NCBI GenBank assembly: GCA_030373045.1
Contig: JAUCPW010000028.1
Coordinates: 1-49,900, forward strand
Source: Candidatus Fermentibacter sp.
GTDB taxonomy: Bacteria > Fermentibacterota > Fermentibacteria > Fermentibacterales > Fermentibacteraceae
Reading direction: 5' to 3'
Length of the DNA stretch: 49,900 nucleotides
A program made the translations under genes and the position numbers. The notes below the pieces were generated by a model that searched no databases, was not told the origin of the DNA, and saw only the letters and a list, made by a program, of their open reading frames with translations. This document shows positions 33,381-40,895 of the stretch, piece by piece. Numbering within the stretch: the first letter of the stretch is position 1; each line of letters begins with the position of its first letter.

Positions 33381-34422
33381 CCTCCTCGCGCTCGCGGCAT
33401 CGACCGCAGCCCTCGCCGGGGTCTTCACCGTGAGTGCCGCGAGGGCGTCCGGCAGCGAGACCGGCGACGGGGAACTCGTGGTCGATCTCGGCGGGGACGT
33501 CGAGGTGACGGACGGCTTCGTCTCCGTCACCGCCGATTCGGGGAGGGTCTGGCAGCAGGCGGGCCGTGCCCTGTTCCTGGGGAACGTGGAGATAGAATCC
33601 GACACCCTGGAGGGTTCGGCCTCGAGGCTCCTCTACGACAGGACCGCCGGAACGGCGGTCTTGACGGGCAACGTCGAACTGACCGACGGATCGAACGTCC
33701 TGAGGGCCGAAGAGGTGACCTGGTTCAGGCTTCTCGGCAAGGCCGTGGCCCGGGGAGGGGTCCACATGACCGGCCCCTGGGTCGGGGACGTCACAGGAGA
33801 GTACGCGATGTACGACAGCGGGAGGGGGAGCATCTTCGTCACCTCCGAGCCCGTGCTCCGGAGGTTCGAGGAGGGCGACAGCCTGGTGATCACGGCCGAC
33901 CGCCTCGAGTTCCTCCCCGACTCGGACAGGGCCGAGGCCCAGGGGAACGCAGTCCTCGACTATCCCTCCGAGGGAGTGACTGCCGTGTCCGAATTCCTGG
34001 TCTACTCCGGCCTCGACGAGACTGTCGAGATGCTCGGCGGCCCCGTCGTGACCGAGGGGGAGAACAGGCTGTCCGGCAACTGGATGAAGGCCGAGCTGGA
34101 TGGCGGCGAGATAAGGAGCATAAGGATCGAGGGGGCCGCCGACGGGTACATCGTCGACACGGGGGAGACCCCTCCCTCCGAAACCTGGTTCTCTTCCGAG
34201 AGCGCGTACTTCGCCTTCGCCGGAGGCGAACCCGATTCCGTGGACCTCATGAACTCGGTCACCCTCGTCTACAGGGCGGGCGGGGAGGCCGCCGCCCGGG
34301 AGGAGAGCAACACGGTCTCGGGCCAGCATCTCGTGGTCAGGTACGAATCGGGCTCCGTGGAGTCGGTCTGCATCACCGGATCGGCCACGGGATCCTACTC
34401 CTACCTGGGGGACGGGCTGTGA
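33370..34422 (+). CDS. lptA: LPS export protein LptA/OstA-like
   Basis: LptA forms the periplasmic bridge that carries LPS to the outer membrane. The 350-residue protein has a signal peptide (LLALAASTAALAGVF) and repeated OstA-type beta-strands, including GRALFLGNVEIESDTLEGSASRL in parts, TAVLTGNVELTDG and RAEAQGNAVLDYP. It is about twice as long as enterobacterial LptA, with two or three OstA-like units, so it may span more of the periplasm. The start is TTG at 33370 inside the end of lptC. It overlaps lptB by four bases, the usual gene order. Confidence 0.82.
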   Translation: MRSSLLALAASTAALAGVFTVSAARASGSETGDGELVVDLGGDVEVTDGFVSVTADSGRVWQQAGRALFLGNVEIESDTLEGSASRLLYDRTAGTAVLTGNVELTDGSNVLRAEEVTWFRLLGKAVARGGVHMTGPWVGDVTGEYAMYDSGRGSIFVTSEPVLRRFEEGDSLVITADRLEFLPDSDRAEAQGNAVLDYPSEGVTAVSEFLVYSGLDETVEMLGGPVVTEGENRLSGNWMKAELDGGEIRSIRIEGAADGYIVDTGETPPSETWFSSESAYFAFAGGEPDSVDLMNSVTLVYRAGGEAAAREESNTVSGQHLVVRYESGSVESVCITGSATGSYSYLGDGL

Positions 34423-35237
34423 TTCAGGGCGGGTTGGAGTCCGGCCGTGTCGTGACAGGGCCGGGCACGGGGTCTTCCCCGCTGCCGGAAGGACAGCCTG
34501 TGACTGCGGGCGGATGGGAGCGGCTGACCACCGCCGACCTCGTGAAGGAGTACAGGAAGAGGCGCGTCGTGAACGGCGTGAGCCTCACCGTGGGCAGGGG
34601 GGAGATCGTCGGCCTGCTGGGCCCCAACGGCGCCGGCAAGACTACGACCTTCTACATGATAGTGGGCTTCATCAGGCCCACCGGCGGCTCCGTGAGCCTC
34701 GACGGAAGGCTGATCACCGGGCTGCCCATGTATCGCAGGGCGAGACTCGGGATCGGCTACCTCCCCCAGGAGTCGAGCGTGTTCAGGAAGATGTCCGTGG
34801 CCGACAACCTGATGAGCATCCTTGAGACGCTGCGCCTCAGGAGGTCCGAGAGGATCGAGAGGCGCGACAGGCTGATGGATGCTCTCGGCATCACGAGGCT
34901 GGCCGACCAGAAGGCATACACCCTCTCGGGCGGCGAGAGGCGCAGGGTCGAGATCGCCAGGGCCCTGGTCACGGAACCCTCGTTCCTCCTCCTCGACGAG
35001 CCGTTCGCGGGCATCGATCCCATAGCCGTCGCCGAGATCCAGGGCATCGTGCGGAACCTCAGCAGGTCGGGGCTCGGCGTGCTCATCACCGACCACAACG
35101 TCCGCGACACCCTGGCGATCACCGACCGTGCATACATCATGTTCGACGGGAGAGTGCTGATCTCCGGGTCCGCCGAGGCTCTCGCGGAGGACCCGGAGGC
35201 GCGCAAGATCTATCTCGGCGAGAGGTTCAGGCTCTGA
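34419..35237 (+). CDS. lptB: LPS export ATPase LptB
   Basis: LptB is the ATPase that powers LPS extraction from the inner membrane with LptFG and LptC. The 272-residue protein has Walker A LGPNGAGKTTT near residue 68, a Q-loop in LPQESSVFRKM, the signature LSGGERRRVEIARAL, Walker B FLLLDEPFAGIDP and the switch His in ITDHN. The N-terminus is about 30 residues longer than usual; GTG at 34500 would give a normal length, while GTG at 34419 overlaps the lptA end. LptF and LptG are not in the window. Confidence 0.93.
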   Translation: MIQGGLESGRVVTGPGTGSSPLPEGQPVTAGGWERLTTADLVKEYRKRRVVNGVSLTVGRGEIVGLLGPNGAGKTTTFYMIVGFIRPTGGSVSLDGRLITGLPMYRRARLGIGYLPQESSVFRKMSVADNLMSILETLRLRRSERIERRDRLMDALGITRLADQKAYTLSGGERRRVEIARALVTEPSFLLLDEPFAGIDPIAVAEIQGIVRNLSRSGLGVLITDHNVRDTLAITDRAYIMFDGRVLISGSAEALAEDPEARKIYLGERFRL

Positions 35238-36724
35238 TGTACAGACCCGAGCTGAGGCAGGAAACCGGCATCTTCCTGAAGCAGAACCTCACTCTCAACC
35301 CCGTGATGCAGCAGTCCCTCGAGATGCTCCAGATGTCCTCTACCGACCTCGATGACCTCATAGAGCAGGAGCTCAACGAGAATCCGCTCCTCGAAGTCCA
35401 GCAGGACGACTCGACCCGCGACCAGTCCCCCGAGGATCCGGCTCCCGGCGAGGAGCCGGGGGATGTCCCCGCGGAGGGCCCTGCCGGAGAACAGCCCTCC
35501 GAGGGCGAGGCGCCGGGGCCGTCGGACGACGAGGACCCCGAACCCAGGAGGGACGACGAACGGGAGGACCACCTGGAGTTCCTCGCGGATCTCGAGGACG
35601 GGTCTCAGGACTACAGGGGAGGTTCCTCCGAGGAGCCCTGGAGGCCCGAGTACGTCGGGCGGACGACCCTTTCCGAGCATCTGCTGGCCCAGGCGCGGGA
35701 TCTGAGGCCGGGACCGGATCTGGAGGAGGCCGTCAGATACGTCGTCTACTCCCTCGACAGGCACGGCCTCCTGTCCATGGGCAGGGAGAACCTCGCGGCC
35801 GACTGGCCAGGGCCCTCCGGGCTCCTGGACAGGGCGGTCGAGCTGGTGAGGTCGCTCGAGCCCACCGGGGTGGGGTGCTCCACCGTGAGGGAGGCGCTGC
35901 TCGCACAGCTCGACCAGCGCGGGACGCCGGCCGACAGCCTCGAGTACCGCCTGATCGACGAGTTCTTCGACCTCCTGCCCGAGGGGCAGTACCCTGTCCT
36001 GGCCAGGGCTCTCAGGGTGACTCCGAAGGACATCCAGGATGCGATGGAGAGGGTCCGGGGCCTCAATCCCTTCCCCGGCTCCGACTTCTCGCCCGACAAC
36101 AACACCGTCGTCATCCCGGACATCTCCGTGATCCGCGTCGAGGGGGAGTACATCGCCCTGCTGAACGACACGAGGTTCCCCTCGCTGGTCATCTCCGAGA
36201 GGAACCGGAGGGTGCTGGAGTCGCCGCACAGCGATCCCCAGGCCAGGGAGTACGTGAAGAAGAAGTACGATCGCGCCAGCCACTTCATCAAGGCCATCCA
36301 GCAGAGGCAGGACACCGTCCTGCGCATCGGGCAGTTCCTGGCCTCGTACCAGAGCGATTACTTCGACGACGGAGTCGATGCGCTCAAGCCGCTGACGCTC
36401 CAGCAGGTAGCCGGGGCCCTCGGGCGCAACCAGTCGACCATCAGCAGAGCCATCAACGGCAAGTACCTCGATTCCCCGCAGGGGATCAGCGAACTCGCGT
36501 TCTTCTTCAGCCGCAGGCTCGCCGGCGCCGAGGACGTCTCGACGAGGACCGCCCAGGAGGAGCTCCGGAGGATCGTGGAAGGGGAGGACCCGACCCGGCC
36601 CTACTCGGACTGCGACCTCTCGGCGATGCTGAATGCGAGGGGCCTGCAGGTGAAGAGGAGGACGGTGGCCAACTACAGGAAGCTGCTGGGTATCCTCCCG
36701 GCCAGCCACAGGAAGCGTTTCTAG
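35237..36724 (+). CDS. rpoN: RNA polymerase sigma-54 factor
   Basis: RpoN directs RNA polymerase to -24/-12 promoters that need an AAA+ activator. The 495-residue protein has the Gln/Leu-rich region I (LKQNLTLNPVMQQSLEMLQM), a long acidic region II from about residue 55 to 120, the core-binding region, and an HTH with LTLQQVAGALGRNQSTISRA. The RpoN box reads KRRTVANYRK at about residue 473, close to the consensus ARRTVAKYRE. ATG at 35237 overlaps the lptB stop. The order lptA-lptB-rpoN is kept across many proteobacteria. I found no clear -24/-12 promoter in this window. Confidence 0.95.
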   Translation: MYRPELRQETGIFLKQNLTLNPVMQQSLEMLQMSSTDLDDLIEQELNENPLLEVQQDDSTRDQSPEDPAPGEEPGDVPAEGPAGEQPSEGEAPGPSDDEDPEPRRDDEREDHLEFLADLEDGSQDYRGGSSEEPWRPEYVGRTTLSEHLLAQARDLRPGPDLEEAVRYVVYSLDRHGLLSMGRENLAADWPGPSGLLDRAVELVRSLEPTGVGCSTVREALLAQLDQRGTPADSLEYRLIDEFFDLLPEGQYPVLARALRVTPKDIQDAMERVRGLNPFPGSDFSPDNNTVVIPDISVIRVEGEYIALLNDTRFPSLVISERNRRVLESPHSDPQAREYVKKKYDRASHFIKAIQQRQDTVLRIGQFLASYQSDYFDDGVDALKPLTLQQVAGALGRNQSTISRAINGKYLDSPQGISELAFFFSRRLAGAEDVSTRTAQEELRRIVEGEDPTRPYSDCDLSAMLNARGLQVKRRTVANYRKLLGILPASHRKRF

Positions 36725-36777
36725 CCATAACACCACGACTCAGGGAGGGCATGAAGCCCGCCGAAAGGGATTCTGCG

Positions 36778-38172
36778 ATGACTTCTTCCGGTTCCGATTC
36801 CATGAAGGGCTACAGGGGTCCGGCGCGCGCAGCGCTGGAGAAGTTCGGCATCTCGGTGTGGGACGACGTCGATCTGACAGCCGACGGCAACTCGTTCCAG
36901 GGCGTCATCCTGCCGAGATCGGAGACCGCGGATGACAGCCACATCGTACTCAAGCTCTCCAGCGGATACAACATCGGCATCGCTTCGTCGAAGGTGACGG
37001 CGGCGGTGAAGACGGGCTCCAGGGAGGCCCACTACAAGATCCCCGAGAAGGAGTTCCCGTTCAACCCGATTCTGCCTTCCGTGAAGCTGCTGGGCACCGG
37101 GGGGACGATCGCGAGCCGGCTCGACTACCGCACCGGGGCGGTCATCCCGGCGTTCTCGCCGGGCGAGCTGTACGGGGCGGTGCCCGAGCTGGCCGACATC
37201 TGCAACCTGAGCACGGAGAAGCTGTTCGGCATCTTCAGCGAGGACATGGGCCCCGTCCAGTACATCGCCCTCGCCGAAGCCATAGGCAGGGAGATCGAGA
37301 AGGGCACCTCCGGGATCGTGATAGGCCACGGAACCGACACGATGCACCATACCGCGGCAGTCCTTTCCTTCATGTGCCAGGATCTCCCCGTCCCGGTGGT
37401 GCTCGTCGGATCCCAGAGATCCAGCGACAGGCCTTCCAGCGACGCCGCGCTGAACCTCATACACGCCACCCGGACCGCCGCCTACTGCGACGCTGCCGAG
37501 GTGATGGTCTGCATGTTCGGACCCACCAGCGACAAGTACGCCCTGCTCCACAGGGGCACGAGGGTCAGGAAGATGCACTCGAGCTACCGCAGCACATTCC
37601 GGACGATAGGCGACATCCCTCTGGCGATGGTCGACAGGGAGAGCTTCACCTATCTGAAGGCCGACTACAGGCGCAGGGACTCCTCCCGGAAGCCCTGCAT
37701 CCGCCCCGTCTTCGACGAGCATGCGGCCATCGTCTACTACTACCCCAACATGAAGCCCGACATGATCACGAGCCTCGTGGACAACGGCTACAAGGGCATC
37801 ATCATCGCCGGCACGGGGCTCGGCCACGTAAACAAGCCGCTGTACGAACCCCTCAGGCTGGCGGTCGAGGCGGGCGTCCACGTCTACATGACCGTGCAGA
37901 CCCTGTGGGGGTACTCGCAGATGTACGTGTACGACACGGGGCGCCTGCTGATGCAGAGGGGAGTAGTGCCCCTCGCGAACATGCTCCCCGAGGTCGCCTA
38001 CATGAAGCTGAGCTGGGCGCTCGCCGTGGGGCGCGATCACGAAGAGGTGCGCAGGCTGATGACCACCCCGATCTCCCACGAGATGACCCCCCAGGAGCCG
38101 CCCGACGGGTACCTGATCCTCCAGGGCGGGGTGCCGGAGGTAAGGGAGATGCTCGCGGGGCGGCTCAGATGA
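36778..38172 (+). CDS. gatD: Glutamyl-tRNA(Gln) amidotransferase subunit D, archaeal type
   Basis: GatD is the asparaginase-like subunit that frees ammonia from an amide donor so that GatE can turn Glu-tRNA-Gln into Gln-tRNA-Gln. The 464-residue protein starts with the small beta-barrel domain (FQGVILPRSE, LKLSSGYNIGI near residues 40-68). The amidohydrolase domain follows, with the nucleophile Thr in LLGTGGTIASRLDYRTGAV near residue 110 and GHGTDTM near residue 185. SQRSSDRPSSDAALNL and TGLGHVN complete the GatD pattern. The start ATG 36778 has an AAGGGA site eight bases upstream; ATG 36751 is in frame but sits on GGGAGGG. No gatE is in the window. Confidence 0.9.
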   Translation: MTSSGSDSMKGYRGPARAALEKFGISVWDDVDLTADGNSFQGVILPRSETADDSHIVLKLSSGYNIGIASSKVTAAVKTGSREAHYKIPEKEFPFNPILPSVKLLGTGGTIASRLDYRTGAVIPAFSPGELYGAVPELADICNLSTEKLFGIFSEDMGPVQYIALAEAIGREIEKGTSGIVIGHGTDTMHHTAAVLSFMCQDLPVPVVLVGSQRSSDRPSSDAALNLIHATRTAAYCDAAEVMVCMFGPTSDKYALLHRGTRVRKMHSSYRSTFRTIGDIPLAMVDRESFTYLKADYRRRDSSRKPCIRPVFDEHAAIVYYYPNMKPDMITSLVDNGYKGIIIAGTGLGHVNKPLYEPLRLAVEAGVHVYMTVQTLWGYSQMYVYDTGRLLMQRGVVPLANMLPEVAYMKLSWALAVGRDHEEVRRLMTTPISHEMTPQEPPDGYLILQGGVPEVREMLAGRLR

Positions 38173-38206
38173 CGGCCGTGAGAGCTGTCCGGCCGGGGAG
38201 GGGCTG

Positions 38207-38701
38207 ATGATGCCCGGGATGTCCCTTGAAATCGTGCGGCTGTCCTGCCCCGAGGGATCCAACGTCATACTCGGCCAGGCCCACTTCATCAAGACGGCCG
38301 AGGATGTCTACGAGGCGGTCGCCTCGTCCGCGCCCGGGGCGAGGTTCGGGCTCGCCTTCGCAGAGGCCTCGGGACCCTGCCTGGTGAGGAGCGAGGGGAC
38401 CGATCCCGAGCTCAGGAAGGTAGCCGAGGAGAACATGCTCCGCCTCGGCTGCGGGCACGTCTTCCTGGTCGTGCTGGGCGATACCTGGCCGATCCAGGTG
38501 CTTCCCGCCGTCAGGGCGGTGCCCGAGGTCTGCACGATATTCTGCGCCACGTCGAACCAGGTCGGGGTCGTGGTGGCCCGGACCGCTGACGGGGGAGGGG
38601 TTCTCGGGGTGATGGACGGCTCCCCGCCGACGGCTGTCGAATCGGACGAGGATGTGTCCTCGCGCAGGGAACTGCTCAGGAGATTCGGCTACAAGCGCTG
38701 A
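38207..38701 (+). CDS. Adenosine-specific kinase (DUF355 family)
   Basis: The 164-residue protein matches the small adenosine-specific kinase family, known mainly from archaea and structurally studied in Pyrobaculum. Visible blocks are NVILGQAHFIKTAEDVYEA, GARFGLAFAEASGPCLVRSEG in parts, the LGCGHVFLVVLGD loop, VPEVCTIFCATSNQVGVVVA, GGVLGVMDGSPP and the terminal RELLRRFGYKR. Family members are reported to bind adenosine and phosphates; the exact reaction in this organism is unproved. Two ATGs lie at 38207 and 38210 behind a GGGGAGGGG site. It is 34 bases after gatD, and its last 13 bases overlap the convergent reductase gene. Confidence 0.88.
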   Translation: MMPGMSLEIVRLSCPEGSNVILGQAHFIKTAEDVYEAVASSAPGARFGLAFAEASGPCLVRSEGTDPELRKVAEENMLRLGCGHVFLVVLGDTWPIQVLPAVRAVPEVCTIFCATSNQVGVVVARTADGGGVLGVMDGSPPTAVESDEDVSSRRELLRRFGYKR

Positions 38702-39618
38702 CGGACCCACTCCATTGTCTTCGAGAAGGCCTCGTCCGGGGGTGTGGGCGGGCTCCATCCCGTGAGCTCCGCGACCTTCGGGTCCGACGGGTTCCAGCCT
38801 TTCGCCACCATCTCCCGGGCCTTGTGAAGGTCGAACACCTGGCTGCGTCCCGCCATCCCGCCCATGATGCCCGAGATCCATCCGGCCGCCAGCACCAGAG
38901 GGGGCGGGAGCGCCACACGTGTGACCCGTCTCCCGGCGGCCTGCTGCAGCAGGGCCCTGATGTCCTCCCACGTGAAGGCGCGCCCGTAGGACGGCTCGAA
39001 CACCATTCCCTCCAGGGAGGGCTTCACGGCCGCCAGGGCCAGGAATCCCGCCAGATCGGGCCCGTAGACCAGCGGAGTGCCCCCCCTGCCCCACGGCGAC
39101 GGGAAGAGGCCCTTCGCCGCATTGCGGAACAGGGGCGCCATCGCATCGTCGCCGGGCCCGAAGACCGCCGGGGGCTGCACCACGACCCATCCCGTCCCGC
39201 GCTTCACTATCGACTCCGCCAGGAGCTTGCTCCGGCCGTAGGGGGTCAGCGGTCCCGAGCCAGCCGGCCCGCCGGCCGAAAGGCTCGATACGTATATGAA
39301 CCTCGCCTCCGGAGAGAAGAGGCGCCTTGCCTCGAGAACGGCGGCGGTGACTGCGGCGTTCGCCCTGTCGAAGGCCTCCCGGCTGCGGGCTGACGTGGCG
39401 CCCGCGAGGTGGAACACCGCGTCCGCACCCCGGATCGCCTCGCCGTAGGCCGACGGGTCGAGCATCTCGATCCTGTCGATCCTGCTGCAGCAGGTCACGC
39501 CCGACGTATCCGACAGGTCCCTGCAGACGGACGACACTTCCCAGCCCTCGGCGGCCAGGGTCCGTGCGAGATGGAGCCCGAGGAAGCCGGTCACTCCGGT
39601 GAGAAAGGCCTTTTTCAT
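38689..39618 (-). CDS. NAD-dependent epimerase/dehydratase, probable ceramide reductase (CerR-like)
   Basis: This short-chain dehydrogenase of 309 residues has the nucleotide-binding motif TGVTGFLGLH at residues 8-17, FHLAGAT, VSSLSAGG and the catalytic YGRSK (YxxxK) near residue 140. In bacterial ceramide synthesis (for example Caulobacter), a protein of this family, CerR, reduces the keto group of oxidised ceramide and lies near spt. Here it is divergent from spt across a 76-base gap, which supports that role; other sugar or lipid epimerases remain possible. A GGAG site lies six bases before ATG at 39618. Confidence 0.72.
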   Translation of the reverse strand: MKKAFLTGVTGFLGLHLARTLAAEGWEVSSVCRDLSDTSGVTCCSRIDRIEMLDPSAYGEAIRGADAVFHLAGATSARSREAFDRANAAVTAAVLEARRLFSPEARFIYVSSLSAGGPAGSGPLTPYGRSKLLAESIVKRGTGWVVVQPPAVFGPGDDAMAPLFRNAAKGLFPSPWGRGGTPLVYGPDLAGFLALAAVKPSLEGMVFEPSYGRAFTWEDIRALLQQAAGRRVTRVALPPPLVLAAGWISGIMGGMAGRSQVFDLHKAREMVAKGWNPSDPKVAELTGWSPPTPPDEAFSKTMEWVRQRL

Positions 39619-39629
39619 CGCAAGCTCCG

Positions 39630-39658
39630 TTGACTTGGGTATCCCGCCTGCTTACAAT
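39630..39658 (+). promoter_or_regulatory. Near-consensus sigma70 promoter for the spt gene
   Basis: TTGACT (39630-39635), a 17-base spacer and TACAAT (39653-39658) lie in the gap between the divergent reductase and spt genes. Transcription would start near 39665, about 30 bases before the ATG at 39695. The first nine bases, TTGACTTGG, match the promoter at 12444. It should also drive the GNAT-like gene and probably alaS, which follow closely. Confidence 0.8.
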
Positions 39659-39694
39659 CTCCCGCCGATTACCGTCACGCGGGAGTGCTGCAAT

Positions 39695-40882
39695 ATGACT
39701 CGTCCCGACATTTTCAGGAAATGCCTCGAGTACACAAGGGCCGACGAGGTCAAGAAGATGGGGCTCTATCCCTACTTCAAGCCCCTCAGCGGGCAGGTGG
39801 GCCCCGTCATGGAGATCGAGGGGCACAGCGTCATCATGCTGGGGTCCAACAACTACCTCGGTCTCACCAACCACCCGCTCGTGATGGCCAGGTCCGCCGA
39901 GGCCATCCAGAAGTACGGGACGGGATGCACCGGCAGCAGGTTCCTGAACGGCACCCTCGACCTCCATGTGGAGCTCGAGGAGAAGCTGGCCAGGTTCCTC
40001 CACCGCGAGAAGGTGGTCACTTTCAGCACGGGCTTCCAGACCAACCTGGGCGTGATCGGCGCGCTCGGCCAGAAGGACGAGCTGCTGTTCGTCGACCGCT
40101 CCGTCCATGCCTCGATCATCGACGGCACCAGGATGAGCTACTCCAGGGTGGTGAAGTACCGCCACAACGACATGGAGCATCTCGACCAGCTCCTCCAGCG
40201 CGAAGAGGGCCCGGTCATGATCGTCACCGACGGGGTCTTCAGCATGGAGGGCGATCTGGCCGACCTTCCGGGCGTCGTCAGGCTGGCGCGCAAGCACGGT
40301 GCCAGGGTGATGGTCGACGACGCGCACGGAGTGGGCGTGATGGGAGCACACGGGAGGGGCACCCCCGAGCACTTCGGCTGCGAGGCCGAGGTCGACCTCC
40401 AGGTCGGCACCTTCAGCAAGTCGTTCGCCTGCATCGGCGGCTTCGCCGCCGGCATGGACAAGGTCATCGACTTCATCCAGCACGAGGCCCGCACCGAGAT
40501 CTTCTCCGCCAGCCTCCCGCCGGCCGCCGTGGCGACCGTGATGGCCGCCCTCGAGATCCTCGAGGAGCAGCCGGAGCTGATGGTGCGGATGCACAGGGCC
40601 GCCGAGAGGTCGAGAAACGGCCTGAGGTCCCTCGGATTCAACGTCGGCAACTCGGAGGCCCCCATCGTCCCCATCATCATCGGAGACAGCATCCTCACCT
40701 TCAGGATATGGCAGGCGCTCGACCAGGAGGGCGTGTTCACCAACCCCGTCGTGAGCCCCGCCGTGGCCCCCGACCAGGCCATGCTCCGCACCAGCTACAT
40801 GGCCACCCACACCGACGAGATGATCGACCGGGCCCTGGAGGTCTTCGAGCGAGTGGGCCGCAGGTTCGGCCTGATAGGCTGA
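39695..40882 (+). CDS. spt: Serine palmitoyltransferase
   Basis: SPT condenses serine with a long-chain acyl thioester to 3-keto-sphinganine, the first step of sphingolipid synthesis. This PLP enzyme has 395 residues. The N-terminal MGLYPYF, IMLGSNNYLGLTNHP and TGCTGSRFLNGTLDLHVELE blocks agree closely with Bacteroides-type SPT, more than with KBL or BioF. FSTGFQ, TDGVFSMEGD, the PLP-binding VDDAHGVG and the Lys in GTFSKSFA near residue 246 are present. ATG at 39695 has GGGAG nine bases upstream. It lies between reductase and GNAT-like genes, giving three candidate ceramide steps. Confidence 0.88.
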   Translation: MTRPDIFRKCLEYTRADEVKKMGLYPYFKPLSGQVGPVMEIEGHSVIMLGSNNYLGLTNHPLVMARSAEAIQKYGTGCTGSRFLNGTLDLHVELEEKLARFLHREKVVTFSTGFQTNLGVIGALGQKDELLFVDRSVHASIIDGTRMSYSRVVKYRHNDMEHLDQLLQREEGPVMIVTDGVFSMEGDLADLPGVVRLARKHGARVMVDDAHGVGVMGAHGRGTPEHFGCEAEVDLQVGTFSKSFACIGGFAAGMDKVIDFIQHEARTEIFSASLPPAAVATVMAALEILEEQPELMVRMHRAAERSRNGLRSLGFNVGNSEAPIVPIIIGDSILTFRIWQALDQEGVFTNPVVSPAVAPDQAMLRTSYMATHTDEMIDRALEVFERVGRRFGLIG

Positions 40883-40895
40883 CGGCAGCCCCGGG

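Noticed and set aside
36751-36777. Earlier ATG at 36751 as the gatD start
   Set aside because: It directly abuts GGGAGGG, leaving almost no spacer, while ATG 36778 has a well-spaced site; kept only as an alternative.
39618-39695. Promoter for the minus-strand reductase gene in the divergent gap
   Set aside because: Only weak hexamers (TTGCAG, TAATCG) with a 16-base spacer are seen; not strong enough to list.
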